Below, one piece after another: positions 24,193 through 32,384 of a DNA stretch of 64,000 nt (position 1 is the first letter of the stretch; every line of letters starts with the position of its first letter). The notes under the pieces were generated by a model that searched no databases, was not told where the DNA came from, and saw only the letters and a list, made by a program, of their open reading frames with translations. Source of the stretch: Mucilaginibacter jinjuensis (lineage in GTDB: Bacteria; Bacteroidota; Bacteroidia; Sphingobacteriales; Sphingobacteriaceae); contig NZ_CP117167.1 of NCBI RefSeq assembly GCF_028596025.1, positions 372,001 through 436,000 of the forward strand, read 5' to 3'. The position numbers and the translations under genes are program-made.

Positions 24193-25095
24193 CTATTTAT
24201 CGCTTAAAATAATCGGGTTCTTCCCTCCGCCCATAATAATCACTTTGGCATTAGGCGAAAGGGCAATTTCCTTTTGCGCTTTAATACTTTCGTATTGCAG
24301 TTGCTTGTCAGATAAACCTGTCGACAGGATCTTCTGATAATCGGCTATACCTTGAGCTTCTACGCGTTTACGGTCGGCTTCCTGGCGTTCTTTGGCAAGC
24401 ACGAATTGCATTTTCTGCGATTCCTGCTCTGCATTGATCTTTGATTCGATGCTGGCCTTTACAGATGCCGGTAAACTTACGTTACGTACCAAGATCTGCT
24501 GCAACACTAACCCGTTTTTAGCAAAGTTGGCCATAATGGTACGGTTTATCCTTTCCTGAAACTCCTGGCGTTTTACCGAATACAGATCAACTGCCTGGTA
24601 GTTAACCGCATTATCTCTAATGGCGGTACGCGTAACCGGGCGAACGATCTTCTCTACATACTCGGGGCCGATATTCTGATAAATAAAAGGCGCCTTATTA
24701 GGGTCAACCTTGTATAAAACAGATAGGTCGATGGTAACCTCCAGCCCGTCAGAAGAAAGTACCCTGATTGCATCATCACCCTCTTTTTGTCCCTCACTGT
24801 TTACTGCGCTCATGGTGTAGTTTTCGGTCTGGATGCTAAAAGTGGTGATATCAACCAGCGGGTTAATAATGTGCAACCCGCTGGGTAATACCTCATCCTG
24901 CACCTTGCCGAAAAGCGTTTGCACGCCCACCTTGCCGGGATCAATTATTTTAAATGACGCGAGTATCACGCCAAGCGCAATAATGGCGATCCCTACTTTG
25001 GTAATCAGCCCGCCGTAATGGCTGGCATCAGAGGGCGAACGTTTTACCCCAAAGCCTGCTATAAGCACTATGAGGCCAACAATTGCAATGAACAT
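24193..25095 (-). CDS. Prohibitin-like SPFH-domain membrane protein
   Basis: A 300-residue protein with two N-terminal hydrophobic segments (1-15 and about 32-50). An SPFH/band-7 domain (about 48-230) follows, containing IDPGKVGVQTLFGKVQDEVLPSGLHIINP and the typical RPVTRTAIRDN. A helical Glu/Arg/Lys/Gln coiled-coil region comes next, then a short C-terminal strand. Prohibitin relatives form ring-shaped membrane assemblies that regulate proteases. It is the last gene of a three-gene unit with a small membrane protein and a rhodanese. Confidence 0.88.
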   Translation of the reverse strand: MFIAIVGLIVLIAGFGVKRSPSDASHYGGLITKVGIAIIALGVILASFKIIDPGKVGVQTLFGKVQDEVLPSGLHIINPLVDITTFSIQTENYTMSAVNSEGQKEGDDAIRVLSSDGLEVTIDLSVLYKVDPNKAPFIYQNIGPEYVEKIVRPVTRTAIRDNAVNYQAVDLYSVKRQEFQERINRTIMANFAKNGLVLQQILVRNVSLPASVKASIESKINAEQESQKMQFVLAKERQEADRKRVEAQGIADYQKILSTGLSDKQLQYESIKAQKEIALSPNAKVIIMGGGKNPIILSDK

Positions 25096-25119
25096 GGTTT
25101 AGGGGATTTAAAGGTTAAA

Positions 25120-25311
25120 TTATTTTTTACTGTTGATGATGCCGCGTACTTCTTTAAGCAGCTTAATTTTTAGTACAACAAATACAGCTGCAAGCAATGC
25201 GGCAGCCATTACAAACTCGTAGCGGTTGTTTTGTACACCCCATATTAATATAGCTATACAAACCACTATACCTACAGTATACACTGTATTGAGGAGCATT
25301 TTCTTACCCAT
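25120..25311 (-). CDS. Small two-helix membrane protein
   Basis: A 63-residue protein with two hydrophobic helices (about 9-25 and 33-48) separated by NNRYEF, and a basic C terminus (KLLKEVRGIINSKK). It sits one base after the stop codon of the rhodanese gene and 24 bases before the SPFH gene on the same strand, so it is almost certainly expressed with them. It resembles small Sphingobacteriaceae membrane proteins (perhaps DUF6358; not verified). Confidence 0.7.
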   Translation of the reverse strand: MGKKMLLNTVYTVGIVVCIAILIWGVQNNRYEFVMAAALLAAVFVVLKIKLLKEVRGIINSKK

Positions 25312-25312
25312 A

Positions 25313-25627
25313 TTAATATACAGTTATAGTTGGATCGATATCTTGTTGCCAGGCCAGTATGCCGCCTTGCAGATTGGATAAATTAGTATAACCTTGTTGC
25401 TCTAACTGGTATAAAGCTACCGCGCTGCGTTTGCCGCTACGGCACATAATAACCACCGGTTTATCATGGCTTATTTTATCTGTTTCGATTAAAATGCCAC
25501 CCAGCGGAATGTTCTCGCCATCAAGGTTCGACATTTGGTATTCAAAGTCTTCGCGCACATCTATCAATTGAAAGTCTGCACCGCTATCTTTCATTTCTTT
25601 TAGTTCCTGTACTGATATTTCTTTCAT
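25313..25627 (-). CDS. Single-domain rhodanese-like protein
   Basis: A 104-residue cytosolic sulfurtransferase-type domain. It shows QLIDVREDFEYQ (CH2A-like), and the active-site loop CRSGKRS with the catalytic Cys near residue 62, followed by LQGGILAWQ. Loop length and residues are normal for an active persulfide-forming rhodanese. It is the first gene of the 25627-24193 unit. Confidence 0.9.
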   Translation of the reverse strand: MKEISVQELKEMKDSGADFQLIDVREDFEYQMSNLDGENIPLGGILIETDKISHDKPVVIMCRSGKRSAVALYQLEQQGYTNLSNLQGGILAWQQDIDPTITVY

Positions 25628-25748
25628 GGTTAAATATTATAAATCAAAGGTATACTTTTTTAGGATTAAATATTGCGGCAGGAGTTTTGTAACAATCAGG
25701 GGGTAAGAGCGTTTTAATATAACAAATGTGTTTTAACATATTATTACC

Positions 25749-26867
25749 ATGAATAAAATCACCCGTTTCTTTTGGTTCTGTTCGGGCGCACATATAGGTA
25801 CACTAAAAAAATACCCTATCGAACATAATAAGTATGTTGGTATAGGGGCTACTATATTCTTTACAGCGCTTTTTGCGTCGCTTTCGGGCGGTTACGCAAT
25901 GTATTTTGTTTTCAGCGGTAATGCTTTTGCCGTTGGGTTTGCTATATTGTTTGGCTTACTCTGGGGCACGGCCATTTTTAATATGGACCGCTACATTGTA
26001 TCCAGCATTAATAAACAAGGCAGTACTAATTCGCAGATTTTACAAGCTTCACCGCGTATTTTACTGGCCATAATGATTGGTGTGGTGATCTCCCGTCCAC
26101 TTGAATTGAAGATCTTTGACAAAGAAATTCGGCAGAAATTGAAAACGGCTTACATGAAGGGCCAGCACAGCAAAATTGATACGCTGCAAAAAACGTATCA
26201 GCAAAAATATGCGATGGAGCTTGGCCACAACCTCGACCTGAAGAAAGAAAAAGATTCATTGGAAAAAGACATTAACCACTCACGCTACGAGTTAAACCAG
26301 GAAGTTTTTGGCGATAAAACCAACCAAACTTCGGGCATTTCGGGCTACGGTACTTACGCTAAACAAAAGCAGGCCGTATTACAGGAAAAAGAAGCGAGGC
26401 TGAAAACCGTTACTGACGATCTGGGTAAAATGGACAACTACCTGGGCCAGAGAAAAAATTACGAAGGGTTAAACAACCTCCGCTTATTCTCAGATCAACA
26501 GTTGGATAGTTTGGCCAATGTGGCCGGTTTTGCCGACCGTAACTGGGCTTTAGGTCAGCTCTCATATAATGCCAATGGCACCCGCGATCTTGATACTTAT
26601 CTTGCCGAATCATTTATTGGATACCTGTTTATCTTGTTCGAGTGTTTGCCGGTATTTGTTAAGCTGATGTCGCCCAAAGGCCCTTATGATGTTGCCCTTG
26701 CCAAGATCTCCGAAGCCAACATGCACTTTGCCGAGCGCGACAAAGACCGCGACATGGCCGTTACCGACGAGGTTTACGATTACCAGTTAGCCAATGATGT
26801 AGAGCACCGAAAAAAACTCATTACCGGGCAATCTGAATATGATTTGGGGCGGCATAGTTATGAGTAG
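25749..26867 (+). CDS. DUF4407 domain membrane protein
   Basis: A 372-residue protein. The N terminus (MNKITRFFWFCSGAHIGTLKKYP) and two paired hydrophobic segments (about 30-75) match the DUF4407 pattern, with FNMDRYIVSS in the connecting region. A third hydrophobic segment is near 98-112. A long charged helical region (about 115-245, probably coiled coil) precedes a fourth membrane segment near 290-305 (SFIGYLFILFECLPVFVKLMSP). The C-terminal tail is highly charged. Function is unknown for the family. Confidence 0.82.
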   Translation: MNKITRFFWFCSGAHIGTLKKYPIEHNKYVGIGATIFFTALFASLSGGYAMYFVFSGNAFAVGFAILFGLLWGTAIFNMDRYIVSSINKQGSTNSQILQASPRILLAIMIGVVISRPLELKIFDKEIRQKLKTAYMKGQHSKIDTLQKTYQQKYAMELGHNLDLKKEKDSLEKDINHSRYELNQEVFGDKTNQTSGISGYGTYAKQKQAVLQEKEARLKTVTDDLGKMDNYLGQRKNYEGLNNLRLFSDQQLDSLANVAGFADRNWALGQLSYNANGTRDLDTYLAESFIGYLFILFECLPVFVKLMSPKGPYDVALAKISEANMHFAERDKDRDMAVTDEVYDYQLANDVEHRKKLITGQSEYDLGRHSYE

Positions 26868-26883
26868 AGAATTTACCTATTAT

Positions 26884-26913
26884 TGGTAAATAAATTCTAT
26901 TTGTTTATATTTG
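26884..26913 (+). promoter_or_regulatory. Promoter of the higBA toxin-antitoxin operon
   Basis: TTGG (26884-26887) and TATATTTG (26906-26913) are separated by 19 bases between TTG and the box, close to the Bacteroidota sigma consensus. The expected transcription start is about 11 bases before the toxin ATG. Confidence 0.65.
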
Positions 26914-26930
26914 AATAAATCAAAATTTAA

Positions 26931-27245
26931 ATGCGCGTCATTATTGAAGACGACTATTTAGCTAACCTATATCACAATGGTAAAAGCAGTGGAAAGCCCA
27001 GATTTAATATAGATATTGAATTAGGTTTTATTAAGCGTATAACTCAAATGGAGCAAGCCCAAAGCACAAATGATTTACGTGTTTTAAAGTCTCTTCATTT
27101 CGAGAAATTAAGTGGTGATTTGTCTGGCAAATATTCAATCAGGGTTAATAAAGCTTTTCGTATTGTTTTCAGAATTGAAAAGGATGGTAATAATACAAGG
27201 GTTGAAATTATTTGTGTAGAAGAGTTAAATAATCATTATTCATAA
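26931..27245 (+). CDS. higB: HigB-like toxin (RelE/ParE superfamily mRNA endonuclease)
   Basis: A 104-residue toxin of the HigB group, whose members cleave mRNA in the ribosome A site. Family features are GFIKRITQMEQAQSTNDLRVLKSLHFEKLSGDLSGKYSIRVNKAFRIVFRIE, with the conserved basic pattern of the RelE fold, and VEIICVEELNNHY at the end. The antitoxin gene follows seven bases after the stop. The toxin-first order is typical of higBA. The gene is AT-rich compared with its neighbours, in keeping with transfer. Confidence 0.88.
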   Translation: MRVIIEDDYLANLYHNGKSSGKPRFNIDIELGFIKRITQMEQAQSTNDLRVLKSLHFEKLSGDLSGKYSIRVNKAFRIVFRIEKDGNNTRVEIICVEELNNHYS

Positions 27246-27252
27246 GGTTGCT

Positions 27253-27546
27253 ATGGCAAATGTATTTGATAAAGAAGGTAACGAGATAAAAACATCGGTA
27301 GCATTTCATCCGGGCGAATTTTTGCTGGAAGAGGTAGAAGAGCGTGGTTTAAAGAAAACTGAATTCGCAAAAGAGATTGGCATGTTACCCGGTAATTTAA
27401 GCGAATTATTTAAAGGCAAACGTAATATTAATGCCCGCATTGCGGTTAAATTGGAGAAAGCTCTTGGTGTCAGTGCTGAATATTGGCTTGGCCTGCAATC
27501 GGCTTTTGACCTAATGCATGCCCGTGAGCAGGAGCATGCTGCTTAG
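27253..27546 (+). CDS. higA: HigA-like antitoxin
   Basis: A 97-residue protein of the HigA addiction-module family. It has the signature FHPGEFLLEEVEERGLKKTEFAKEIGMLPGNLSELFKGKRNI, where the second half is the HTH, and a YWLGLQSAFDL segment near the C terminus that is characteristic of HigA. It should neutralise HigB and repress the shared promoter at 26884-26913. The short N-terminal VFDKEGNEIKTSVA arm is slightly longer than in minimal HigA. Confidence 0.9.
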   Translation: MANVFDKEGNEIKTSVAFHPGEFLLEEVEERGLKKTEFAKEIGMLPGNLSELFKGKRNINARIAVKLEKALGVSAEYWLGLQSAFDLMHAREQEHAA

Positions 27547-27635
27547 CCTCCTACAAAATATCTGCGACAATCATCCTTATACACATCAATTATTAGGATA
27601 ATCTCTTAAATTCGAGACCTATTGATTGTGTCTCA

Positions 27636-29504
27636 ATGAAAAAACTATTACTTGCTGTTAGCGCCCTCGGGCTATGGTCGGCGGCTGCGGTTGCGCAGGA
27701 GAGCCCCGTATACTACTCTATCGCGTTCCCCAATGCGGTGCATCACGAAGCCGAAATCAGCATGCGTTTAACTCAGGTGCCAAGCGGTCCGTTAAAATTC
27801 AGGATGAGCCGTTCGTCGCCGGGCAGGTATGCAACGCACGAGTTCGGTAAAAATGTGTACAACGTAAAAGCTGTAGATAAAAACGAAAAGCCACTTGTTG
27901 TTAACCAACTGGAAGGCGATGTATACGAAATACAAAACCATGATGACGGCGTAAAGATAACGTATACCCTTTTTGGTAACTGGGTTGATGGTACCTATGT
28001 GGGCATCGACGAAAGCCATGCCCACCTTAACATGCCCGCCACGCTGATGTGGGCTATAGGGATGGATAAACGTCCTATCCACATCCAGTTCCCTGATGTG
28101 GAGAAACATGGCTGGAAAGTAGCTACCCAACTAAAATCAGAAGGTTATAATACCTACATGGCCACCGATCTGCAATATGTAATGGATAGCCCAACCGAAC
28201 TATCTAACTACAAAGAATATAGTTGGGAAGTGGTGAATACCGATGGCAAGAAAGAGCCGATCCACTTAACCAGCCACTCTGATGATGACCAGGCTACGGT
28301 TGATGCTTTCGGCAAAATGGTACAGCGTGTAGTGCTTGAAGAAAAAGCCGTTTACGGCGAATTGCCTACTTACGATTTTGGCGAATACACATTTATACAG
28401 GATGTATACCCAACAGATTCTGGCGATGGTATGGAGCACCGCAACTCTACCTGTATCACGCAGCCAGCAGCTAAAATTGCGGGCAATGAAAAACGTTTGT
28501 TAGGTACATTCTCGCACGAATATTTTCACAGCTGGAATGTGGAACGCATCCGCCCTAAAACCCTGGAGCCATTTAATTTTGAGCATGCCAACATGAGCAA
28601 CGAGCTTTGGTTTGCCGAAGGTTTTACCCAATATTATGGCGAGCTATTATTAAGCCGTGCCGGTTTTAACACCAATGAAGATTTTTATAAAAGCGCAGCC
28701 GGATTGATCAATTCGGTATTAAATACGCCGGGAGGTACTAACTATTCGGCAGTACAGGCCAGTCGTTACGCGGTGTTTGCAGATGCTGGTGTAGCCATCG
28801 ATCCAACCAATAAAAACAATATTTTTAATAGCTATTACAGCTACGGAGGTGCAGTTGCCCTGGCGCTCGATCTGCGTTTACGTAGCGAGTTTAACATCAC
28901 TTTGGATGATTATATGCGCCAGGTATGGCTGGCACATGGCAAGGTAGAAAAAGCTTATACCATCCCAGATCTGCAAAAGGTATTGGCTAACCTTACTAAG
29001 AACCCAACTTTTGCTGCCAACTTTTATAAGAAATACGTTTACGGTTTAGAGAAAAACGATTACGCTGCTTTATTGGATAAAGCCGGTTTAATATTACAAC
29101 GTGCCAACCCGGGTAAAGCATGGGCTGGCCGTATTGCTGCACCATCGTTTCGTGGAAGCGAGGGACAGTCGCGCAGCGCAGGTAGCGATGGTTTGCTGAT
29201 TACTTCGAGCACACAAGTAGGCACACCGGCATACAAAGCAGGCTTAGATGGTGGTGACAGGATTACCCAGGCCGATGGCCAACCGATAAAAGATGGTGCA
29301 TCATTCAATACCATTGTAGCTGCCAAAAAGCCGGGCGATAAAATAGAAGTAGTTTATAGCAACCGTACCGGCGAGCATAAAACAACCATTGCTTTAGAAG
29401 AAGACCCAACTTACGAAGTTGTAGCTTACGAGAAAGCTGGTAAAACACCAACCGAATCACAATTGGCTTTGCGTAACGCATGGCTATCAACCAAAGTAAA
29501 ATGA
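27636..29504 (+). CDS. M61 family metallopeptidase with PDZ domain, secreted
   Basis: A 622-residue periplasmic or secreted peptidase of the glycyl-aminopeptidase family. Signal peptide MKKLLLAVSALGLWSAAAVAQ. An N-terminal beta domain (about 25-230) contains SSPGRYATHEF. The catalytic domain has HEYFHSWNVERIRPK (294-308) and the third zinc ligand E328 (LWFAEG). A PDZ domain follows (about 510-590; GTPAYKAGLDGGDRI). Its stop codon overlaps the start of the M28 gene (ATGA at 29501), so the two peptidases are made together. Confidence 0.94.
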   Translation: MKKLLLAVSALGLWSAAAVAQESPVYYSIAFPNAVHHEAEISMRLTQVPSGPLKFRMSRSSPGRYATHEFGKNVYNVKAVDKNEKPLVVNQLEGDVYEIQNHDDGVKITYTLFGNWVDGTYVGIDESHAHLNMPATLMWAIGMDKRPIHIQFPDVEKHGWKVATQLKSEGYNTYMATDLQYVMDSPTELSNYKEYSWEVVNTDGKKEPIHLTSHSDDDQATVDAFGKMVQRVVLEEKAVYGELPTYDFGEYTFIQDVYPTDSGDGMEHRNSTCITQPAAKIAGNEKRLLGTFSHEYFHSWNVERIRPKTLEPFNFEHANMSNELWFAEGFTQYYGELLLSRAGFNTNEDFYKSAAGLINSVLNTPGGTNYSAVQASRYAVFADAGVAIDPTNKNNIFNSYYSYGGAVALALDLRLRSEFNITLDDYMRQVWLAHGKVEKAYTIPDLQKVLANLTKNPTFAANFYKKYVYGLEKNDYAALLDKAGLILQRANPGKAWAGRIAAPSFRGSEGQSRSAGSDGLLITSSTQVGTPAYKAGLDGGDRITQADGQPIKDGASFNTIVAAKKPGDKIEVVYSNRTGEHKTTIALEEDPTYEVVAYEKAGKTPTESQLALRNAWLSTKVK

Positions 29505-30808
29505 TGATGAAGAAAACCCTTATAGCAACGGCGCTTGTATTAAGCAGCGCTTATGGCTTTAGTCAGGATGTAAACAAACTGATTAAGGAAGATGATGTAC
29601 GCAAAGTGATCAGCACGCTGGCCGATGATAACATGCAGGGCCGCGCAACTTTTACACCCGGTATTGAGAAAGCCGCACAGTTTATTGAAGGCGAATACAA
29701 AAAAGCAGGTTTAGAGCCATTGCCGGGGAATGCAGATTTTCGTCAGAATTTTAAAATGACGCACGTTACGCCGGTAAAATTGCAGGCCAGTATTAATGGA
29801 GCAGATGTACCAGCTGATCACATCGTTGCCATGAGCAACAGTACCATTAACTGGGCTAACAATGCCGATATCCCTGTAATAAAAGTTGGAGCAGATCAAA
29901 ACTTCCAAACCGAGTTCCGCAATATCCGCAAGAACGGTAAAAGCGCACTGGTGCTGGTTGATCCAAAATTTGCAGACTATTTTAGCCGTATCCACAACGC
30001 ATTTGGAAAAGGCACAAACTCGTTAAAGCCGGCCGAAGGCGGGCCTCAGATTGTATTTGTACTGGGCACTTTTGATGATGTAAAATCGTACACGGTTAAT
30101 GTTGAAATCAAAAGCGAGCAATTGCCATTATTCAATGTTACAGGTATGATTAAAGGCAAAACCAAACCGGATGAGTATGTGATCTTCGGCGGCCATTATG
30201 ATCACCTGGGTATCCTTAAACCGATGGAAGGTGATAGTATTGCCAATGGCGCTGATGATGATGCATCTGGTACTACCGCGGTTATTACTTTGGCTAAATA
30301 CTTCAAGAAACTGAACAACAATGCCCGCACTATCATCTTCGTAGCATTTACTGCCGAAGAGATTGGCGAGTACGGCTCACAATATTTTGCTACTCAGGTT
30401 GATCCTCAAAAAGTATCGGCTATGTTTAATATTGAAATGATTGGTAAAGCATCGAAATTCGGCGAGAACTCAGCCTTTATTACAGGTTATGAGCGATCTG
30501 ATTTTGGTAAGATCTTACAAAAGAATCTGGAGGGAACCCAATTTAAATTTTATCCCGATCCATACACAGAACAAAACCTATTTTACCGCAGTGATAATGC
30601 TTCATTAGCCCGTGTAGGCGTACCGGCGCATACTATCTCAACAGATCAGATTGATATTGATAAATATTATCACACGGTTAAAGATGAGCTGAGCACTTTG
30701 GATGTTGCCAATATTACTTCAACCATTCGTGCGATAGCGTTAAGTTCCCAAACTATTATTGCAGGTAAAGATACACCAACACGCATCCCGCCCGCAACGG
30801 TAAATTAA
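29501..30808 (+). CDS. M28 family zinc aminopeptidase, secreted
   Basis: A 435-residue protein starting in the run ATGATGATG (29501-29509); the exact start may be the third ATG. A signal peptide ends near GFSQ. The M28 catalytic domain (about 200-430) has H232 (GGHYDHLG), the Asp run GADDDASG (250-257), E286/E287 (FTAEEIGEYGS) and a late YHTVKDELSTLD that carries the last His. An inserted apical/PA-like region spans about 95-200. It is translationally coupled to the M61 peptidase and overlaps the next gene's stop by four bases. Confidence 0.92.
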   Translation: MMMKKTLIATALVLSSAYGFSQDVNKLIKEDDVRKVISTLADDNMQGRATFTPGIEKAAQFIEGEYKKAGLEPLPGNADFRQNFKMTHVTPVKLQASINGADVPADHIVAMSNSTINWANNADIPVIKVGADQNFQTEFRNIRKNGKSALVLVDPKFADYFSRIHNAFGKGTNSLKPAEGGPQIVFVLGTFDDVKSYTVNVEIKSEQLPLFNVTGMIKGKTKPDEYVIFGGHYDHLGILKPMEGDSIANGADDDASGTTAVITLAKYFKKLNNNARTIIFVAFTAEEIGEYGSQYFATQVDPQKVSAMFNIEMIGKASKFGENSAFITGYERSDFGKILQKNLEGTQFKFYPDPYTEQNLFYRSDNASLARVGVPAHTISTDQIDIDKYYHTVKDELSTLDVANITSTIRAIALSSQTIIAGKDTPTRIPPATVN

Positions 30809-31305
30809 GGGATTAGCGGTTTCTGCATTATATAATCATTCATCCAATATGGGCCTATGGCAATGTCCTCTTCACGGGCAATGCCGAAGCCCATTTTTTG
30901 GTAAAAAGAGAGTGATTTATTATAGCGGTTAACGTTCAACAATAGTTTACTTGCCCCGGCATCGGCAGCAATGCGGCTCACGGTATCAATCAGCACACGG
31001 CCATAACCTTTGCCCTGGGTTTCAGGCAGGCAATAAAGTTTATGCAGTTTATATGTAGCAGCTTCCCCATCATAAGGCGAGTAACCTGCAAATGCTACGG
31101 CTTTATCACCTTCTTTCAACAATAAAAATATTTGCTCGCTGTTCGTTATTTGCCTTTCCAGTCCCTCTGCATTATATATCAGATCGAGCATAAAACGGAT
31201 CTGTTCCTCCTCCAGTATAGGTGAGTAAGTAGGCCACCAGGTAGCTTCAGCGAGCTGACGGATAGTTTCAACATCTTGTATGGTGGCGGTGGTAATAGTG
31301 TACAT
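30805..31305 (-). CDS. GNAT family N-acetyltransferase
   Basis: A 166-residue acetyl-CoA-dependent transferase. The acetyl-CoA loop LPETQGKGYGRVLI (about 97-110) matches the QxxGxG/A motif, and LNVNRYNKSLSFYQKMGF is the typical GNAT C-terminal strand-helix. The substrate is unknown. Its stop codon shares TTAA with the stop of the convergent M28 gene. Confidence 0.88.
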   Translation of the reverse strand: MYTITTATIQDVETIRQLAEATWWPTYSPILEEEQIRFMLDLIYNAEGLERQITNSEQIFLLLKEGDKAVAFAGYSPYDGEAATYKLHKLYCLPETQGKGYGRVLIDTVSRIAADAGASKLLLNVNRYNKSLSFYQKMGFGIAREEDIAIGPYWMNDYIMQKPLIP

Positions 31306-31674
31306 AATGCTAAAGTAGAAAGATTAGAATCAAGAGCCAAGAGACAGGAAACAAGATGTCTGTCTAAAGAAAAAAATAATAAAATTGGAAGCTATCTGCA
31401 CGAACCGAAAATAACCTAATAAATGTGGCATCTTAATTTTCGGATAGCACATGTTGGCCACAGCACACCCTTTCATAGAAAATTGAGCAGCCACGAGTTT
31501 TCTTTGGTTACTCTTTCTTTTGCGGAAAAAGAAAGTAACATCCACTGACTATTCATATAGTTACCCTACCATTCCTAATGGAAAACGGATTTCTGCGATA
31601 TTGAAGTCAGTACCTTGTAGGTCTGAGATTGCTTCGTTCCTCGCAATGACGCGAGTGGAGGTTAATGGCGATGT
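31306..31674. other. Gene-free region with repeats
   Basis: These 369 bases hold a short-word array (AGAATCAAGAGCCAAGAGAC, 31326-31345 and beyond), an imperfect palindrome built on GTTACTCTTTC (31507-31539, with loop GCGG) and half of a family A repeat (31626-31651). The short frames here look accidental. Confidence 0.6.
31626..31651. repeat. Half copy of the family A repeat
   Basis: AGATTGCTTCGTTCCTCGCA followed by ATGACG matches the right arm of the copies at 18441 and 20967-21348. No left arm was found nearby. Confidence 0.75.
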
Positions 31675-32382
31675 CTATACCACTTGCCCTCCCACAGCAA
31701 AATAAGCCTCTAACTCTGCTAATGTTGATGAATTAGTTTCAATGTCCTTAATAATCTTACCTTTCTCCATGAGTAAGATCCGGTCGCAAACATCGGTTAC
31801 GTGGTTTAAATCGTGGCTCGATACCAGGGTGGTTACACCTTTGCCGTTGAGCTCTTTTAAAATATTTTTAAGGCGGATCTGCGTACTTGGGTCGATATTG
31901 GCGAAGGGTTCATCCAGCATTAAAAACTCTGGGTTTTGCAGCAGGCAAGATGCAACGCCAACTTTACATTGATTTCCTTTGGATAAGTCGCGGATGTATT
32001 TACCGCGTTTCAGGATCTCGCCGTTAAAAAAATCGGCCATGCTTGCCAGGTACTCATCAACCTGGGCGCGGGTATATTTGTGCAGGCCGCCTATGAAGTA
32101 GAAGTATTCTTCGGGGGTAAGGTAATCAATCAGGAAACCTTCGTCGAGGTAAGCGGCGGTAAAGTTCTTCCAATGCTCATGTCCGGCAACAGGTTCGCCG
32201 TTTGAAATTACTTCGCCTTGCTCGGGGCGGATCAGATCAAGCATCATCCTGAACAGCGTGGTTTTACCCGCGCCGTTATTGCCTATCAAACCAATGCTTT
32301 CGCCTTTGGCAATACTTAACTCCGGTATGTTTACAACAGCAACACCTGCGTAAACTTTCTTTAAATCTTTTACTTCAATCAT
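31675..32382 (-). CDS. ABC transporter ATP-binding protein
   Basis: A 235-residue ATPase. Walker A is GNNGAGKT (34-41), Walker B with the catalytic Glu is FLMLDEPF (153-160), and the switch His is H190 (SSHDL). The signature motif reads LSKGN (133-137) rather than LSGGQ, which is seen in gliding/Bacteroidota-type exporter ATPases. It follows its permease gene by two bases on the same strand. It is probably an exporter; the substrate is unknown. Confidence 0.92.
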   Translation of the reverse strand: MIEVKDLKKVYAGVAVVNIPELSIAKGESIGLIGNNGAGKTTLFRMMLDLIRPEQGEVISNGEPVAGHEHWKNFTAAYLDEGFLIDYLTPEEYFYFIGGLHKYTRAQVDEYLASMADFFNGEILKRGKYIRDLSKGNQCKVGVASCLLQNPEFLMLDEPFANIDPSTQIRLKNILKELNGKGVTTLVSSHDLNHVTDVCDRILLMEKGKIIKDIETNSSTLAELEAYFAVGGQVV

Positions 32383-32384
32383 GA

